From G963662655 sp963666875 (GTDB lineage: Bacteria > Cloacimonadota > Cloacimonadia > Cloacimonadales > JAIOQZ01), in contig CAXXPU010000005.1 in assembly GCA_963666875.2 (NCBI GenBank), positions 171,916 to 235,915 of the forward strand: a DNA stretch of 64,000 bases, in the 5' to 3' direction. Numbering within the stretch: the stretch's first letter is position 1; each line of letters starts with the position of its first letter. Below are positions 18,086-26,460 of this stretch, one piece after another. The notes under the pieces were generated by a model, which saw nothing but the letters and a program-made list of their open reading frames with translations, searched no databases and had not been told where the DNA came from. The position numbers were made by a program, and so were the translations under genes.

Positions 18086-19718
18086 GTCTCACCTCCTGTT
18101 GTCCGACCGGAAACGCGATCTTGAATGCCGATCCTTTGCCGACTTCCGATTCGAGCGATATCGTTCCTCCGTGACCGGTGACAATCCCGTGCACGACAGA
18201 GAGACCCAATCCGGTTCCCTCCCCCACATCCTTCGTGGTGAAGAACGGCAGAAAGATTTTCTGTCGGATTCCCTTCGCGATGCCGGTTCCGGTGTCGGAT
18301 ATCGTCAAAATCACCTGTTCGTGTTCGCTCGATGTAGCGATTGTCAGCGTTCCGCCGTCGGGCATTGCCTGTAGCGCGTTTACGACAAGGTTGATGATGA
18401 TCTGGCTTATTTGCGCCCGGTCAGCAGTAATGCTTGGGAGTATATCCTGCAACTGAAGAGCGAGGTTGATACGATCTTGCCGGATGCGGTTGTCCAGCAG
18501 CGTCAGGTTTTCCCGCACCACTTCGTTCAAGTCGAGTTCCGTCTTTTGTGCCGGCATCTGACGAGCAAAGAGCAACAATTTCCTGACAATCTCGCGCGAA
18601 TGAAGCGACGCCCGGATGATTTTCCCGATATCTCCACGCGCGGTCTCCGGGTCGTCCAGCGACTTCTCTGCAAGCTGGGCGAATCCGAGGATGTTGGTGA
18701 GCGGTTCGTTCAATTCGTGCGCCACGCCGGCGGCGAGTTGTCCGATTGTCGCCAGGCGGTCGGCATGGTGAAGCTGTTCTTCCAGCGCCTGACGCTCCAT
18801 ATTGAACCGGGTCTGGGAAATCATGGTGGAGACGGCATGGCTGATCGAATTCAGGAGCCTCGTTTCCTCCGGGAGGAAACCGACATGTTCGCTTTTCGAG
18901 CCTTCCCGCAGAAATACCGTTATCCCGCCGATCGCGATTCCATCCACCGCGATCTCGCTTTGAAGCTTAAGCTTTCCATGTCCTCCGCTGTTGCCGCTGT
19001 GGTATGCGACACCCTCGATCTCCATCGTCGCAGAGGTCAGTTTCGGATACTGAAACGCCGGCGGGATCATATCGACGATCCGCTGGAATTTCTGCGCTTC
19101 GGTCATCCGGTGATTGTTCATCATCTCGCTGATCTCATGCAGGCAGGTCAACTCCTTCACGCGCTCGTTCAGTGCGAACTGCGATCTTCGGAACGCCACG
19201 CCGATGCCGACAGTCTGCGCGAGATTCTCCAGGGTCGTCGAATCCTCCGGGCGGAACTGCATCCGGTGGTTTGACGAGAGGATAATCAAGCCTTTGACGT
19301 TCTCGCTCGTCGTAAAACTCAAGATCGCCATCGACTTCTGTTTGCCGTTTTTCGATTCGGCTTCTTCGACGATAAGGCTCTTCCGCAAATAGTAGTATTG
19401 CAGTTCTCGCTGGAATTTCTTCTCGTAGAGCCGTGCGCAGTGGGATTCGAGCGTATTTTTATCCTTCAGCACGGGTATGAAATTGCCGGCATCATTCTGA
19501 ATATATTTAACCCTTCGAAAACGCGCGGACGATGTTCCGGCGTCATACTCGAAGCGATACATGAAGCGGATATCCGCGATGCGGAATTCCACCCGATCGC
19601 TGCCGGTCAGCACGGCAAGCTGCTCGCAAAGCTCCCGCAGAAAGCGTGACCTCGAAAGACCTCTCCCCGCAAGTTGGATAATGAAACGATCCATTTCACC
19701 GACAGATTTCATACGCAT
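18075..19718 (-). CDS. sensor histidine kinase with GAF-like sensor domains
   Basis: A 547-residue kinase without transmembrane segments, so probably a cytosolic sensor. The N-terminal 300 residues look like two GAF-like domains separated by a helical linker (FRRSQFALNERVKELTCLHEISEMM). The HisKA dimerisation domain carries the phospho-acceptor His near 332 in AAGVAHELNEPLTNI. The HATPase domain has N (INLVVNALQAM), G1 (ISDTGTGIAKG) and G2 (GEGTGLGLSVVHGI) boxes. It phosphorylates the NtrC-type regulator encoded next. The signal is unknown; cytosolic redox or metabolite sensing would fit GAF domains. Confidence 0.93.
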   Translation of the reverse strand: MRMKSVGEMDRFIIQLAGRGLSRSRFLRELCEQLAVLTGSDRVEFRIADIRFMYRFEYDAGTSSARFRRVKYIQNDAGNFIPVLKDKNTLESHCARLYEKKFQRELQYYYLRKSLIVEEAESKNGKQKSMAILSFTTSENVKGLIILSSNHRMQFRPEDSTTLENLAQTVGIGVAFRRSQFALNERVKELTCLHEISEMMNNHRMTEAQKFQRIVDMIPPAFQYPKLTSATMEIEGVAYHSGNSGGHGKLKLQSEIAVDGIAIGGITVFLREGSKSEHVGFLPEETRLLNSISHAVSTMISQTRFNMERQALEEQLHHADRLATIGQLAAGVAHELNEPLTNILGFAQLAEKSLDDPETARGDIGKIIRASLHSREIVRKLLLFARQMPAQKTELDLNEVVRENLTLLDNRIRQDRINLALQLQDILPSITADRAQISQIIINLVVNALQAMPDGGTLTIATSSEHEQVILTISDTGTGIAKGIRQKIFLPFFTTKDVGEGTGLGLSVVHGIVTGHGGTISLESEVGKGSAFKIAFPVGQQEVRRES

Positions 19719-19766
19719 CTCCCAAATAATAAATTATTCAGGGGCTGATTCCTGTAAAGGAAAATG

Positions 19767-19783
19767 TGGGGAAAAAATACCCA
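19767..19783. promoter_or_regulatory. palindromic activator-binding site candidate, copy 2
   Basis: TGGGGAAAAAATACCCA lies 49 bases upstream of the kinase start. It has the same length and layout as the site upstream of gdhA, which suggests autoregulation of the two-component operon. Confidence 0.45.
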
Positions 19784-19824
19784 CTATAGAAATTGCATGA
19801 ACACGATCATCAGCGGATAAAGAA

Positions 19825-19848
19825 GAACCCCTGTATTTCAAGGGGTTC
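19825..19848 (-). terminator. terminator of the beta-helix gene
   Basis: GAACCCCT pairs with AGGGGTTC around an 8-base loop, 24 bases past the stop codon. On the minus strand it is followed by TTCTTTAT. Confidence 0.65.
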
Positions 19849-19871
19849 GTCACGATATAAATGTAGAACGA

Positions 19872-22361
19872 TTACTTTCGGAGTATCGCTTTCAACTGCC
19901 CCCAGGTCAGTTTCCTGTTTTGTGGGATCTGCCGAAGTCGCGACGTGTATTGACCTTCGTAATCGCGGATCGCAATAACCTGATAGTACATGTGATCTGC
20001 AAACTGGACGACCCGCTCATGCACGAATGTAGTATCGGTCGTGGCGGTCAGGTGGTAGTAGTCGTCCGGATCGGATTCTGGGATTTCGCTGTAGTTGATC
20101 ACATAGAAACCGGGCGTGACGGAAACGCCGTGCGCGGTCTCGGTAACAGGCTGCCAGCTTATAGTCGCATCCTGATCGTCGAGCGCGATCTGCACGTCCT
20201 GCGGGGCAGGGATATCGTCGTAAACGCCATTTCCGATGAGGGCGATTTGCATCTCCGGGTCGTTGAGCGCGTTACTGGTGATGGTCAGGGTCGAGGAGTA
20301 AGGTAGGTCGAATTCCGGCGTGAAGGTTATTTGAATCACGTCTTCATCGCCCGGCGCGATCGGATTGCCCAGATTGCCATAGACCCAATCAAACAAAGGT
20401 GTTCGGCTTCCGACAATTGCCAGGTTTCCGATGACGAGGTCGTCACCGCCGTCGTTGCGGATGGTAATATCGAGGGTGTGGTTTGCTCCGATATAGACGC
20501 TTTCGAAATCCAGCGATTCGCCGGTTACGGATGTGATCAGCGCAACGTTCGTCAGGTCGAAGAAGAACGCGCCCATGTCGGTGGTTGTTCCGTCCGGATC
20601 GAGCTCCGCGAGCGAATCGCCCGTGTTGAAACAGGGCGAGTCGTAGGGGATGTGGTAGTCGTCATTGGCCGCATCGAGGAAGAGCGGATCGGCATCGATG
20701 ACGCCGCTTCCCCAGTTGACGGTACCATTGGTTCCGGTCACGCCGGCCGCGCCGTCCTGGAAATCGGTGTAGCTGACATTCAATGTACTGGGATTTCCAT
20801 AAGCGTTGAAGTATAGCTGATCGACCGTGTTGCCCCAAACGATGGAATTGGTCAACGAAACAGTGGTCGCCGTCAGAAGCATGGCGCCGCCGAACTGCGA
20901 GGTGTTGTGCGCGATGGTGCAGTGGTCGAGAATCAAGCCGTCGCATGTGGTGATTCGCAGCGCGCCGCCGGAAACACTTGCGTCGTTCCCGGAGAGGAGC
21001 AGGTATTCCATAATCGGTAAGGCATCCTGTATATAGATACCGCCGCCCCGCGGGGCCTCGTTATCCAGCACCTCGAGATAACGGAAAGTCCCGAAGGAAT
21101 TCTCGATATAAATGCCACCGCCGTAGCCGGTTGCCTGATTATCGGAAATCACGCAGCGCTCGACAACCGGATCACTGTTCTGGATCAAGATACCGCTGTC
21201 GCTGCCGCCGGTGACGGTCAGACCGAACAGCTTGGCCGAGGATGTTTCGCCACTGGCGATCGTCACCGTCGTGCCTGTGCCGTTACCATCGATCACGGTC
21301 TGTCCGATGAACGATTCGTCGCCTGTGATCAGATATTCGGAGGCAATGACGATATTCTTGCCGAGGTAATCGATGTTTTCCGTATATGTACCCGGATGAA
21401 CGAGGATCGTGTCGTTCTCTGTGGCGGCGTCGATACCCTCCTGAATGGTGGCGAAGTTACCCGGAATGTGGAACAGGGTGAGGTCTTCATAGACGTTGAT
21501 GTAATCGACCTTCGCTTCGCTGTCGCTATTGCCGCCGACGGAATAAACCGTCAACGTCACCGTATAGGCTCCGACTTCCGTATAGATATGCTGTGGATTC
21601 TGTTCCCAGGAATCGATGGTTCCGTCGTTGTCGAAGTCCCATCGCCATTCGACCGGGTAACCTGTCGATTCGTCGGTGAACTGCACGACGAACGGGTATG
21701 CGCCGGTGGTAACGTTCGCGGAGAACTCAGCCACCGGAGGCGTTGTCGCCGGATCGTACCACGGATCGAAGAAGACCTGTCCGTAAGAGCTGTTATCCTC
21801 GTCGTCAAAGATGTGCTCGGCAATCTCGGCGCTCGTGTAGTAGCCCCAGTCATTGTAGTACGCCTGCACATCGGTGGTTGATTGATTGTAGAGCTGAATC
21901 AGACCGCTGTCGTTGTCCTGGATCGTGTTCAGCCCTTCGTCGCGGTAGCGGACGTTCGCCACACCCAGATCGGGGACCGGCGTACCGATGATATATACGC
22001 CGTAGCTGTCGTTATCGCGAATCACGTTGCTGCGGAGGAGGACATCCGAGCTCCCGAAGCGCAGTCCCTGCCCGTGATTGTACTGAACGATGTTATCGGT
22101 GAAGATTCCCGAAACCGCATTGTCGAACAAGACTGCCCCGCTGCTGTAGCCGCCATAGAATACAGAGCAGTGTTGCATCATGCAGTTACCCTGATTATTA
22201 CTGAGTCCGTTGAAATAGATATAATACCAGTCGCCCGGAGCCGGTTCTGTCGTATCGCCGTCGCCGTTCAAATCTCCACCGTGCGTGTCGTCTTTCAGCG
22301 AAGTGAAAACGATATTTTCCGATGCGGTTCCGACGGCGTTCATTGTTCCGTAAACAGTCAA
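19872..22361 (-). CDS. right-handed beta-helix/PKD-domain secreted protein, N-terminally truncated
   Basis: The 829-residue frame has parallel beta-helix repeats (NIVQYNHGQGLRF, NVIRDNDSYGVYI), a PKD domain (FTDESTGYPVEWRWDFDNDG near 230), a second beta-helix (NFATIQEGIDAATENDTILV, then GGIYIENS and GGGIYIQD), a choice-of-anchor/ASPM-like Ig domain (LDFESVYIGANHTLDITIRN) and a fibronectin-like end. The listed start is a TTG. Homologous sequence continues upstream in frame (GNTSLTRDHTLIVPAGEIVKF) to about 22440 without a start codon or signal peptide, where it abruptly meets a cutC fragment. The true 5' end is therefore lost, by recombination or misassembly. Polysaccharide binding or cleavage is possible but unproven. 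Confidence 0.7.
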   Translation of the reverse strand: MTVYGTMNAVGTASENIVFTSLKDDTHGGDLNGDGDTTEPAPGDWYYIYFNGLSNNQGNCMMQHCSVFYGGYSSGAVLFDNAVSGIFTDNIVQYNHGQGLRFGSSDVLLRSNVIRDNDSYGVYIIGTPVPDLGVANVRYRDEGLNTIQDNDSGLIQLYNQSTTDVQAYYNDWGYYTSAEIAEHIFDDEDNSSYGQVFFDPWYDPATTPPVAEFSANVTTGAYPFVVQFTDESTGYPVEWRWDFDNDGTIDSWEQNPQHIYTEVGAYTVTLTVYSVGGNSDSEAKVDYINVYEDLTLFHIPGNFATIQEGIDAATENDTILVHPGTYTENIDYLGKNIVIASEYLITGDESFIGQTVIDGNGTGTTVTIASGETSSAKLFGLTVTGGSDSGILIQNSDPVVERCVISDNQATGYGGGIYIENSFGTFRYLEVLDNEAPRGGGIYIQDALPIMEYLLLSGNDASVSGGALRITTCDGLILDHCTIAHNTSQFGGAMLLTATTVSLTNSIVWGNTVDQLYFNAYGNPSTLNVSYTDFQDGAAGVTGTNGTVNWGSGVIDADPLFLDAANDDYHIPYDSPCFNTGDSLAELDPDGTTTDMGAFFFDLTNVALITSVTGESLDFESVYIGANHTLDITIRNDGGDDLVIGNLAIVGSRTPLFDWVYGNLGNPIAPGDEDVIQITFTPEFDLPYSSTLTITSNALNDPEMQIALIGNGVYDDIPAPQDVQIALDDQDATISWQPVTETAHGVSVTPGFYVINYSEIPESDPDDYYHLTATTDTTFVHERVVQFADHMYYQVIAIRDYEGQYTSRLRQIPQNRKLTWGQLKAILRK

Positions 22362-22438
22362 TTTGGCATGGTCGAACTTGACGATCTCCCCCGCCGGAAC
22401 GATGAGCGTATGGTCGCGAGTGAGTGATGTATTGCCAA

Positions 22439-22546
22439 CTAATACAAGCGGGAATCCGCACCCGCTTCCGCTGCGATGATCGCCGAATCGATGTCACCGA
22501 TACAGATTTCTATTGGATTTCCCATGCAGTTTACTAATTGTTCCAT
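22439..22546 (-). pseudogene. N-terminal fragment of a CutC-family protein
   Basis: The frame MEQLVNCMGNPIEICIGDID followed by SAIIAAEAGADSRLY and a stop matches the start of CutC-family proteins: the (L/I)E(I/V)C(V/I)xS(I/V)xSAxxAxxGGADRxEL pattern of the first strand and helix. Homology ends where the beta-helix frame begins, so only about 35 residues remain. No strong ribosome-binding site is visible. It marks a recombination junction or an assembly join. Confidence 0.5.
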
Positions 22547-22579
22547 GTAGCTTCATCATCTCTGAGGGTATTTTACTAA

Positions 22580-22987
22580 TTACTTATTCATCTGGACTAT
22601 TTTATTAATAGATTTCGTAATAGCATCTTTCAAGTCTTCCTGAAGGAAGACTTGAAGAGGTTCGATAGGCTTCAATTGATCCCCATAAAAGTTCGTATTT
22701 TTCCTTTTATCATAAGAAATTCGTAATGAAATCACGGATTCTCTTATGGCAAATATCCCTTCTTTTTTTAATGCTTGTACTCGACTGAGTGCAATGCTCC
22801 CCAACCATTCCGTCTGTATAGGAAAGTTGCTGTTATTAACTCTAAGTACTTGAATCTCACACATAGGGTTTCCCTCTGGATGTACTTCAAGCAATAATGC
22901 CAAGTCAGATTCCGGGTCAATGACACCATTGAACTCGTTTTTCAAGAACTCCTCGTCTCTTAAGTTTTTCAGGAAATCCTTTTCCAT
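22580..22987 (-). CDS. unknown small protein, paralogue of the gene at 23483
   Basis: 135 residues, cytosolic, not recognised. It aligns along most of its length with the product of 23483-23878: NGVIDPESDLALLLE / QGVLGEESSLALRLS, CEIQVLRVNN / CQIGLVRVLD, PIQTEWLGSIALSR / PIKTEPIGEIRLYK, KKEGIFAIRESVISLRISYD / VLNGIFIEKNHYVTIYIGM. AAGGAG lies upstream of the ATG. It is last in a six-gene same-strand island of small genes with higher A+T than the surroundings. Either a structural role or an immunity-like role would fit small duplicated proteins, but nothing fixes it. Confidence 0.7.
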   Translation of the reverse strand: MEKDFLKNLRDEEFLKNEFNGVIDPESDLALLLEVHPEGNPMCEIQVLRVNNSNFPIQTEWLGSIALSRVQALKKEGIFAIRESVISLRISYDKRKNTNFYGDQLKPIEPLQVFLQEDLKDAITKSINKIVQMNK

Positions 22988-23049
22988 AATATGCTCCTTT
23001 ACTATAAGGTTGGGATTATGTAAATTGATATCATATCACTGAGGATAGA

Positions 23050-23454
23050 TTATACTGGCTGCACTATTTTCACACCACACTTGTTCAGCCAATCCTCAAT
23101 GCTTTTCATCGTGTCCTTTTCGCATTTCTTATAGGTGCTCGTAAACACTTTGTAGATTGAACCGTTTTCGATGATATCGTCGTCGTCTCGATTATATTGT
23201 CCGCACAGAACAGGTGTGTAAGATATTTTTTGGCTAATTTTGAGTCCTATATTCTTGAAAATATAAACTTTGTAGGGTTGCTGGTAGTTACTGCCATTTA
23301 TACCAACAGCATTTATCTCGTCGGGATTACCATTGGGTATTTTCTTTAGAAAGTCAAAAATACCCTCGGTGCCATAATCTACTTCGTGATTGATGAGCAA
23401 CCAGAGAATTTCATCATCTGTTTTTCCTTTTACGATTTCATCAAACTGTGTCAT
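23050..23454 (-). CDS. unknown small protein
   Basis: 134 residues, cytosolic, no recognised family. It starts MTQFDEIVKGKTDDEILWLL and has a hydrophilic, Lys/Asp-rich second half with scattered Cys (LCGQYNRDDDD, YKKCEKD, WLNKCGVKI). A very good AAAGGAGG precedes the ATG. It sits between the two paralogous genes of the island, 28 bases from the one upstream and 62 from the one downstream. Confidence 0.7.
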   Translation of the reverse strand: MTQFDEIVKGKTDDEILWLLINHEVDYGTEGIFDFLKKIPNGNPDEINAVGINGSNYQQPYKVYIFKNIGLKISQKISYTPVLCGQYNRDDDDIIENGSIYKVFTSTYKKCEKDTMKSIEDWLNKCGVKIVQPV

Positions 23455-23482
23455 TGGTTCCTCCTTTGCTATGGGTATAGGA

Positions 23483-23878
23483 CTATGCGCCTTCGTGGAT
23501 CAGCAGATCGATACAGTTTTCGATCGCTGGTTTGAATTCGGCGATGGTGCTGACTTTGGCGACCATGGTCCCTGGATTGACTTCGAATTTATCGGGATCG
23601 ATCGGCATACCGATATAGATGGTGACGTAGTGATTTTTTTCGATGAAGATACCGTTTAAAACCTCTTCCGATCCTTTGTACAAGCGGATTTCTCCAATTG
23701 GTTCTGTTTTGATGGGCGGTTTTTTATCCAGGACGCGGACAAGACCAATCTGGCAGTAATGAGCTTCTGTTGCAGGTGATAAGCGCAACGCGAGGCTGGA
23801 TTCTTCTCCCAATACGCCTTGCAGGTGTTGTTTAATCTTCTGCTCGTCTTTGAGGATGTCGAAAAGATGCTGATTCAT
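23483..23878 (-). CDS. unknown small protein, paralogue of the gene at 22580
   Basis: 131 residues. It shares the pattern described for 22580-22987, including GVLGEESSLALRLS, YCQIGLVRVL and GIFIEKNHYVTIYIGM, and ends in a helix (FKPAIENCIDLLIHEGA). AAGGAG lies six bases from the ATG. The upstream gene's stop is 14 bases away, so co-transcription is likely. Function unknown. Confidence 0.7.
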   Translation of the reverse strand: MNQHLFDILKDEQKIKQHLQGVLGEESSLALRLSPATEAHYCQIGLVRVLDKKPPIKTEPIGEIRLYKGSEEVLNGIFIEKNHYVTIYIGMPIDPDKFEVNPGTMVAKVSTIAEFKPAIENCIDLLIHEGA

Positions 23879-23892
23879 GAATTACTCCTTTT

Positions 23893-24324
23893 TTATAGCG
23901 TAAGAAATACGTTTTTATACATAATCTCCTCAATCAAATCCCTGATCTGCTCTGGAGACATTTGTTTATAATTTAGTGCAAGATCAATGACAGCATTTTC
24001 CCGAAGATATAACAGATCATTGACGGAACCGTTTCTGGCTCGAATGAAAATCGATGCCATCTCGAACAAACTTTGAAATCTTGATCTAGCGCAAAAGGCT
24101 ATACTTCCAATCGCTCGATCAGGGTCGATTCCGTGTTGTTCGATGAAATCCTGTGTTTTCTTAACCTCTGGGACGGTATAGTGGAAAAAGGTAATAACAT
24201 TTTGCCCTTTCTTAGAAAGTTCGTTTATGGTTATTCCACGCTTTACACCAAGAGCAATCATCATCCGATTTAACATATAACAAACCTGTTTGATGAATCT
24301 ATTCTTGCACTTTGAAGTGGTCAT
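23893..24324 (-). CDS. unknown small protein in the HTH-led island
   Basis: 143 residues, mainly helical, with two Cys near the N-terminus (SKCKNRFIKQVCYMLNRMM), then GVKRGITINELSKKGQNVITFFHY and a long helical C-terminal half. No family recognised and no signal peptide. GGGGGT upstream of the ATG serves as a ribosome-binding site. It follows the HTH gene by 30 bases on the same strand. An alternative internal Met is possible. Confidence 0.65.
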   Translation of the reverse strand: MTTSKCKNRFIKQVCYMLNRMMIALGVKRGITINELSKKGQNVITFFHYTVPEVKKTQDFIEQHGIDPDRAIGSIAFCARSRFQSLFEMASIFIRARNGSVNDLLYLRENAVIDLALNYKQMSPEQIRDLIEEIMYKNVFLTL

Positions 24325-24354
24325 TGTTCTACCCCCAATGACTATACGGTTTTA

Positions 24355-24642
24355 CTATGTGTCTTGATGTAGCTGCTGCAACTGCTCCCACTGGTACAGC
24401 GATCGCAGTACTGTCTTGCTCGGGTTTTTGTCGCCTTTTTCCTGCTGATAGACAGCTGACTTCGATATTCCGGCGATCGATCCGAGTTTTGCCTGAGACA
24501 TCCGGTGTTTCTGCCGCCACAATTTCAAGCCCTGGTGGACGTCCAGGATTGTCCCTTTCGAATCGGTGAAAACGATATTTCCGTCAATCTCTTCGATATT
24601 GGCGTCTTTCTTCGGACGGTCTGCTGCGATGCCTTTCCGCAT
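24355..24642 (-). CDS. XRE/Cro-type HTH protein
   Basis: A 95-residue protein with an HTH_3-type domain at about 40-88: LKLWRQKHRMSQAKLGSIAGISKSAVYQQEKGDKNPS. About 38 residues precede it (DGNIVFTDSKGTILDVHQG). AGAAGGAG lies upstream of the ATG. It is second in the small-gene island and is the likely local regulator or an antitoxin-type DNA binder. Without a recognisable toxin partner this stays open. Confidence 0.8.
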   Translation of the reverse strand: MRKGIAADRPKKDANIEEIDGNIVFTDSKGTILDVHQGLKLWRQKHRMSQAKLGSIAGISKSAVYQQEKGDKNPSKTVLRSLYQWEQLQQLHQDT

Positions 24643-24658
24643 TGATTCTCCTTCTGGA

Positions 24659-24895
24659 TCATGATGCTTTCGGTAGTTTCTCGATATCCGGCCCGACCAT
24701 GTGATTTACACTATAGGCGCATTGCGGTGGATCCTTCAGATTGCGATTCTTTCCGTCCTTATCGTATGACAGCATGATATCGGAAATCACCATCTGCGCT
24801 AGCTCCGGCGACGCTGAAACGATTTTAAGCGCTGATCCATGTAATTTCTCATCCGGGATTTTTCGGATGATCTCGGCGATTTTTGAGCGTTTCAT
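24659..24895 (-). CDS. unknown 78-residue protein, first gene of the island
   Basis: The start at 24895 is chosen because AAGGAG lies five bases from the ATG; the longer frame to 24946 has no such site. The protein starts MKRSKIAEIIRKIPDEKLHG and has a conserved-looking LKDPPQCAYSVNHMVGPD segment with a single Cys. No family recognised. It precedes the HTH gene by 16 bases and probably heads the transcript. Its upstream region was cut by the IS element. Confidence 0.6.
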   Translation of the reverse strand: MKRSKIAEIIRKIPDEKLHGSALKIVSASPELAQMVISDIMLSYDKDGKNRNLKDPPQCAYSVNHMVGPDIEKLPKAS

Positions 24896-24991
24896 GGGTA
24901 CTCCTTTGTTGGTTCTTTGCACGTCAACAATACCCTTTGGAAACAATACATTATGAATTTATGGTGCAACGTGGTGATACGATGTCAAGCT

Positions 24992-25004
24992 TTTTCCATC
25001 GAAT
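24992..25004. repeat. target-site duplication, left copy
   Basis: TTTTCCATCGAAT, repeated exactly at 26448-26460 on the other side of the insertion sequence. Confidence 0.85.
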
Positions 25005-26447
25005 CAGGAATACCCCCAATTTTTCATTCGAACCTGACCTTGAGCTGTAAATGCTCTTTCCACCTTCCTTTATCGGGCTTTATCCAGTACCAGTCAAACC
25101 ATCGGAAACACTCCGATATGACGTAGGTTAACCTGTAGTAAATGAAGTAACCTCGGCGCTTCCAGTCTCTTTTCCGTTCGATAAATGCCGACATCATAAT
25201 CGATTGTAGTCCGGGCACATCCGTAATCATCGAGTAAAGAAAACATACAGCGAGCCAGAAGATCGCATTCAGATTTTTCAGCCTGTGGTACTGCAAAAGG
25301 CGAATTTGCTCCCATCCGAAATCTTGCTTGAGTTGCCGGTGCATTTCTTCGATTTTCCATCTCGCACGGTAACTTGTGAGTGTGAACTCGACGATCTTTC
25401 TTGCGTCCCAGTCACGCCCCGGAAAGTCGCACAAACAGTAAAAGAAACCGCCCTCTTTTCCATCGTGGTATCGTGCGATCACAAGCCACACTTCCACGGT
25501 CTCCGGATTCTTCACGGGATGCGGATTCAAGCGTATCTTGACACGTTTCAATCCAACGCGGAAATGATGTCCCGCATTCCCAAAATCCATGGTCAATTTC
25601 ACTGACTTGCAGACACGGAGAAAGTCTTTTTCTTCATCATCCTCGTCTATCAAATTGCGCGCACCTTTACTGCGAATAATGAACGAGTTTCCATTGGCGT
25701 GGAAATGTCCGATCAACGAACGAATATCGTACCATCGATCCAACACGAAAACGCCACGATTGTTGCTATGGATCGTTATTTCATCGATTTGATCACGTGT
25801 AACCGTTGAACGGGTATCATGCTCGATCTTGCTACTGTATATCTTGCTGCAAAGCGGAACAATCGAATGATTTGAAGGCGTCCCGACCAGGGCGACAGCA
25901 TTGATCAAGTGAAAGCCTGACTCTGTCTTGTTGGCACTGGCGTCGCGTATCTTTTCAAGACCTTCCATGCGAGTGGCATAGGGTTTCACAATATCGCTTT
26001 CGTCGATAAAGATCAGGCTGTCGCGTTCGAGCCGACGACTTTGCGAAGCTAACAGAATATCATGGATATCCGATGCTAAATCTTCTTGATCGAGATGTCG
26101 GTACAAGCGTCCACTGGTCTTGCGTAATGGGATTTGTTCATGTAGCGAGCGGGCTGCCTGGCGGACGATTACGCTTTGACTGGCGAGAATACCTTTCGTC
26201 ATTTGTTTCAAGAAGTTGAAGCGTGGAACACTGAGTTCCGCCTTGTACTTGCGCATGAAATTGTGAAATTTTACTTGCATCTGGTGGAACTGCTGCTTAA
26301 GTTGACCTTGCATATTGGCTCCTTTGTTAGTTTTTTGGTCGAAACTATTTTGGCAAAGGAGCCTTTTTTCACAACCTATTTCTTCTCAAAACCGCTGATA
26401 ATAAGCTCTACCACGTTTTTACTTAAAACATTCTGGGGGTATGCCTG
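25005..26447 (-). mobile_element. complete IS4-family insertion sequence, 1443 bp
   Basis: Terminal inverted repeats CAGGAATACCCCCA (25005-25018) and TGGGGGTATGCCTG (26434-26447) match at 13 of 14 positions. They enclose one transposase gene and are flanked by a perfect 13-bp target duplication. A target of 11-13 bp is known for the IS4 group. The exact duplication indicates recent insertion into the spacer upstream of the small-gene island. Confidence 0.9.
25024..26313 (-). CDS. IS4-family DDE transposase
   Basis: A 429-residue transposase with all catalytic features: first Asp in FIDESDIVKPY near residue 104, second Asp in VLDRWYD near 200, and the Glu within the IS4 signature YRARWKIEEMHRQLK (Y-x2-R-x3-E-x6-K). 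The N-terminal 90 residues are the usual helical DNA-binding region. The gene fills the element and looks intact, so the IS may be active. A deleted relative remains at 1.3 kb. Confidence 0.93.
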   Translation of the reverse strand: MQGQLKQQFHQMQVKFHNFMRKYKAELSVPRFNFLKQMTKGILASQSVIVRQAARSLHEQIPLRKTSGRLYRHLDQEDLASDIHDILLASQSRRLERDSLIFIDESDIVKPYATRMEGLEKIRDASANKTESGFHLINAVALVGTPSNHSIVPLCSKIYSSKIEHDTRSTVTRDQIDEITIHSNNRGVFVLDRWYDIRSLIGHFHANGNSFIIRSKGARNLIDEDDEEKDFLRVCKSVKLTMDFGNAGHHFRVGLKRVKIRLNPHPVKNPETVEVWLVIARYHDGKEGGFFYCLCDFPGRDWDARKIVEFTLTSYRARWKIEEMHRQLKQDFGWEQIRLLQYHRLKNLNAIFWLAVCFLYSMITDVPGLQSIMMSAFIERKRDWKRRGYFIYYRLTYVISECFRWFDWYWIKPDKGRWKEHLQLKVRFE

Positions 26448-26460
26448 TTTTCCATCGAAT
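26448..26460. repeat. target-site duplication, right copy
   Basis: TTTTCCATCGAAT, identical to 24992-25004. Confidence 0.85.

Noticed and set aside
24355..24895. Toxin-antitoxin pair (HTH plus 78-residue protein)
   Set aside because: Size and order are suggestive, but neither protein carries a recognisable toxin fold motif such as RelE, HigB, HipA or PIN.
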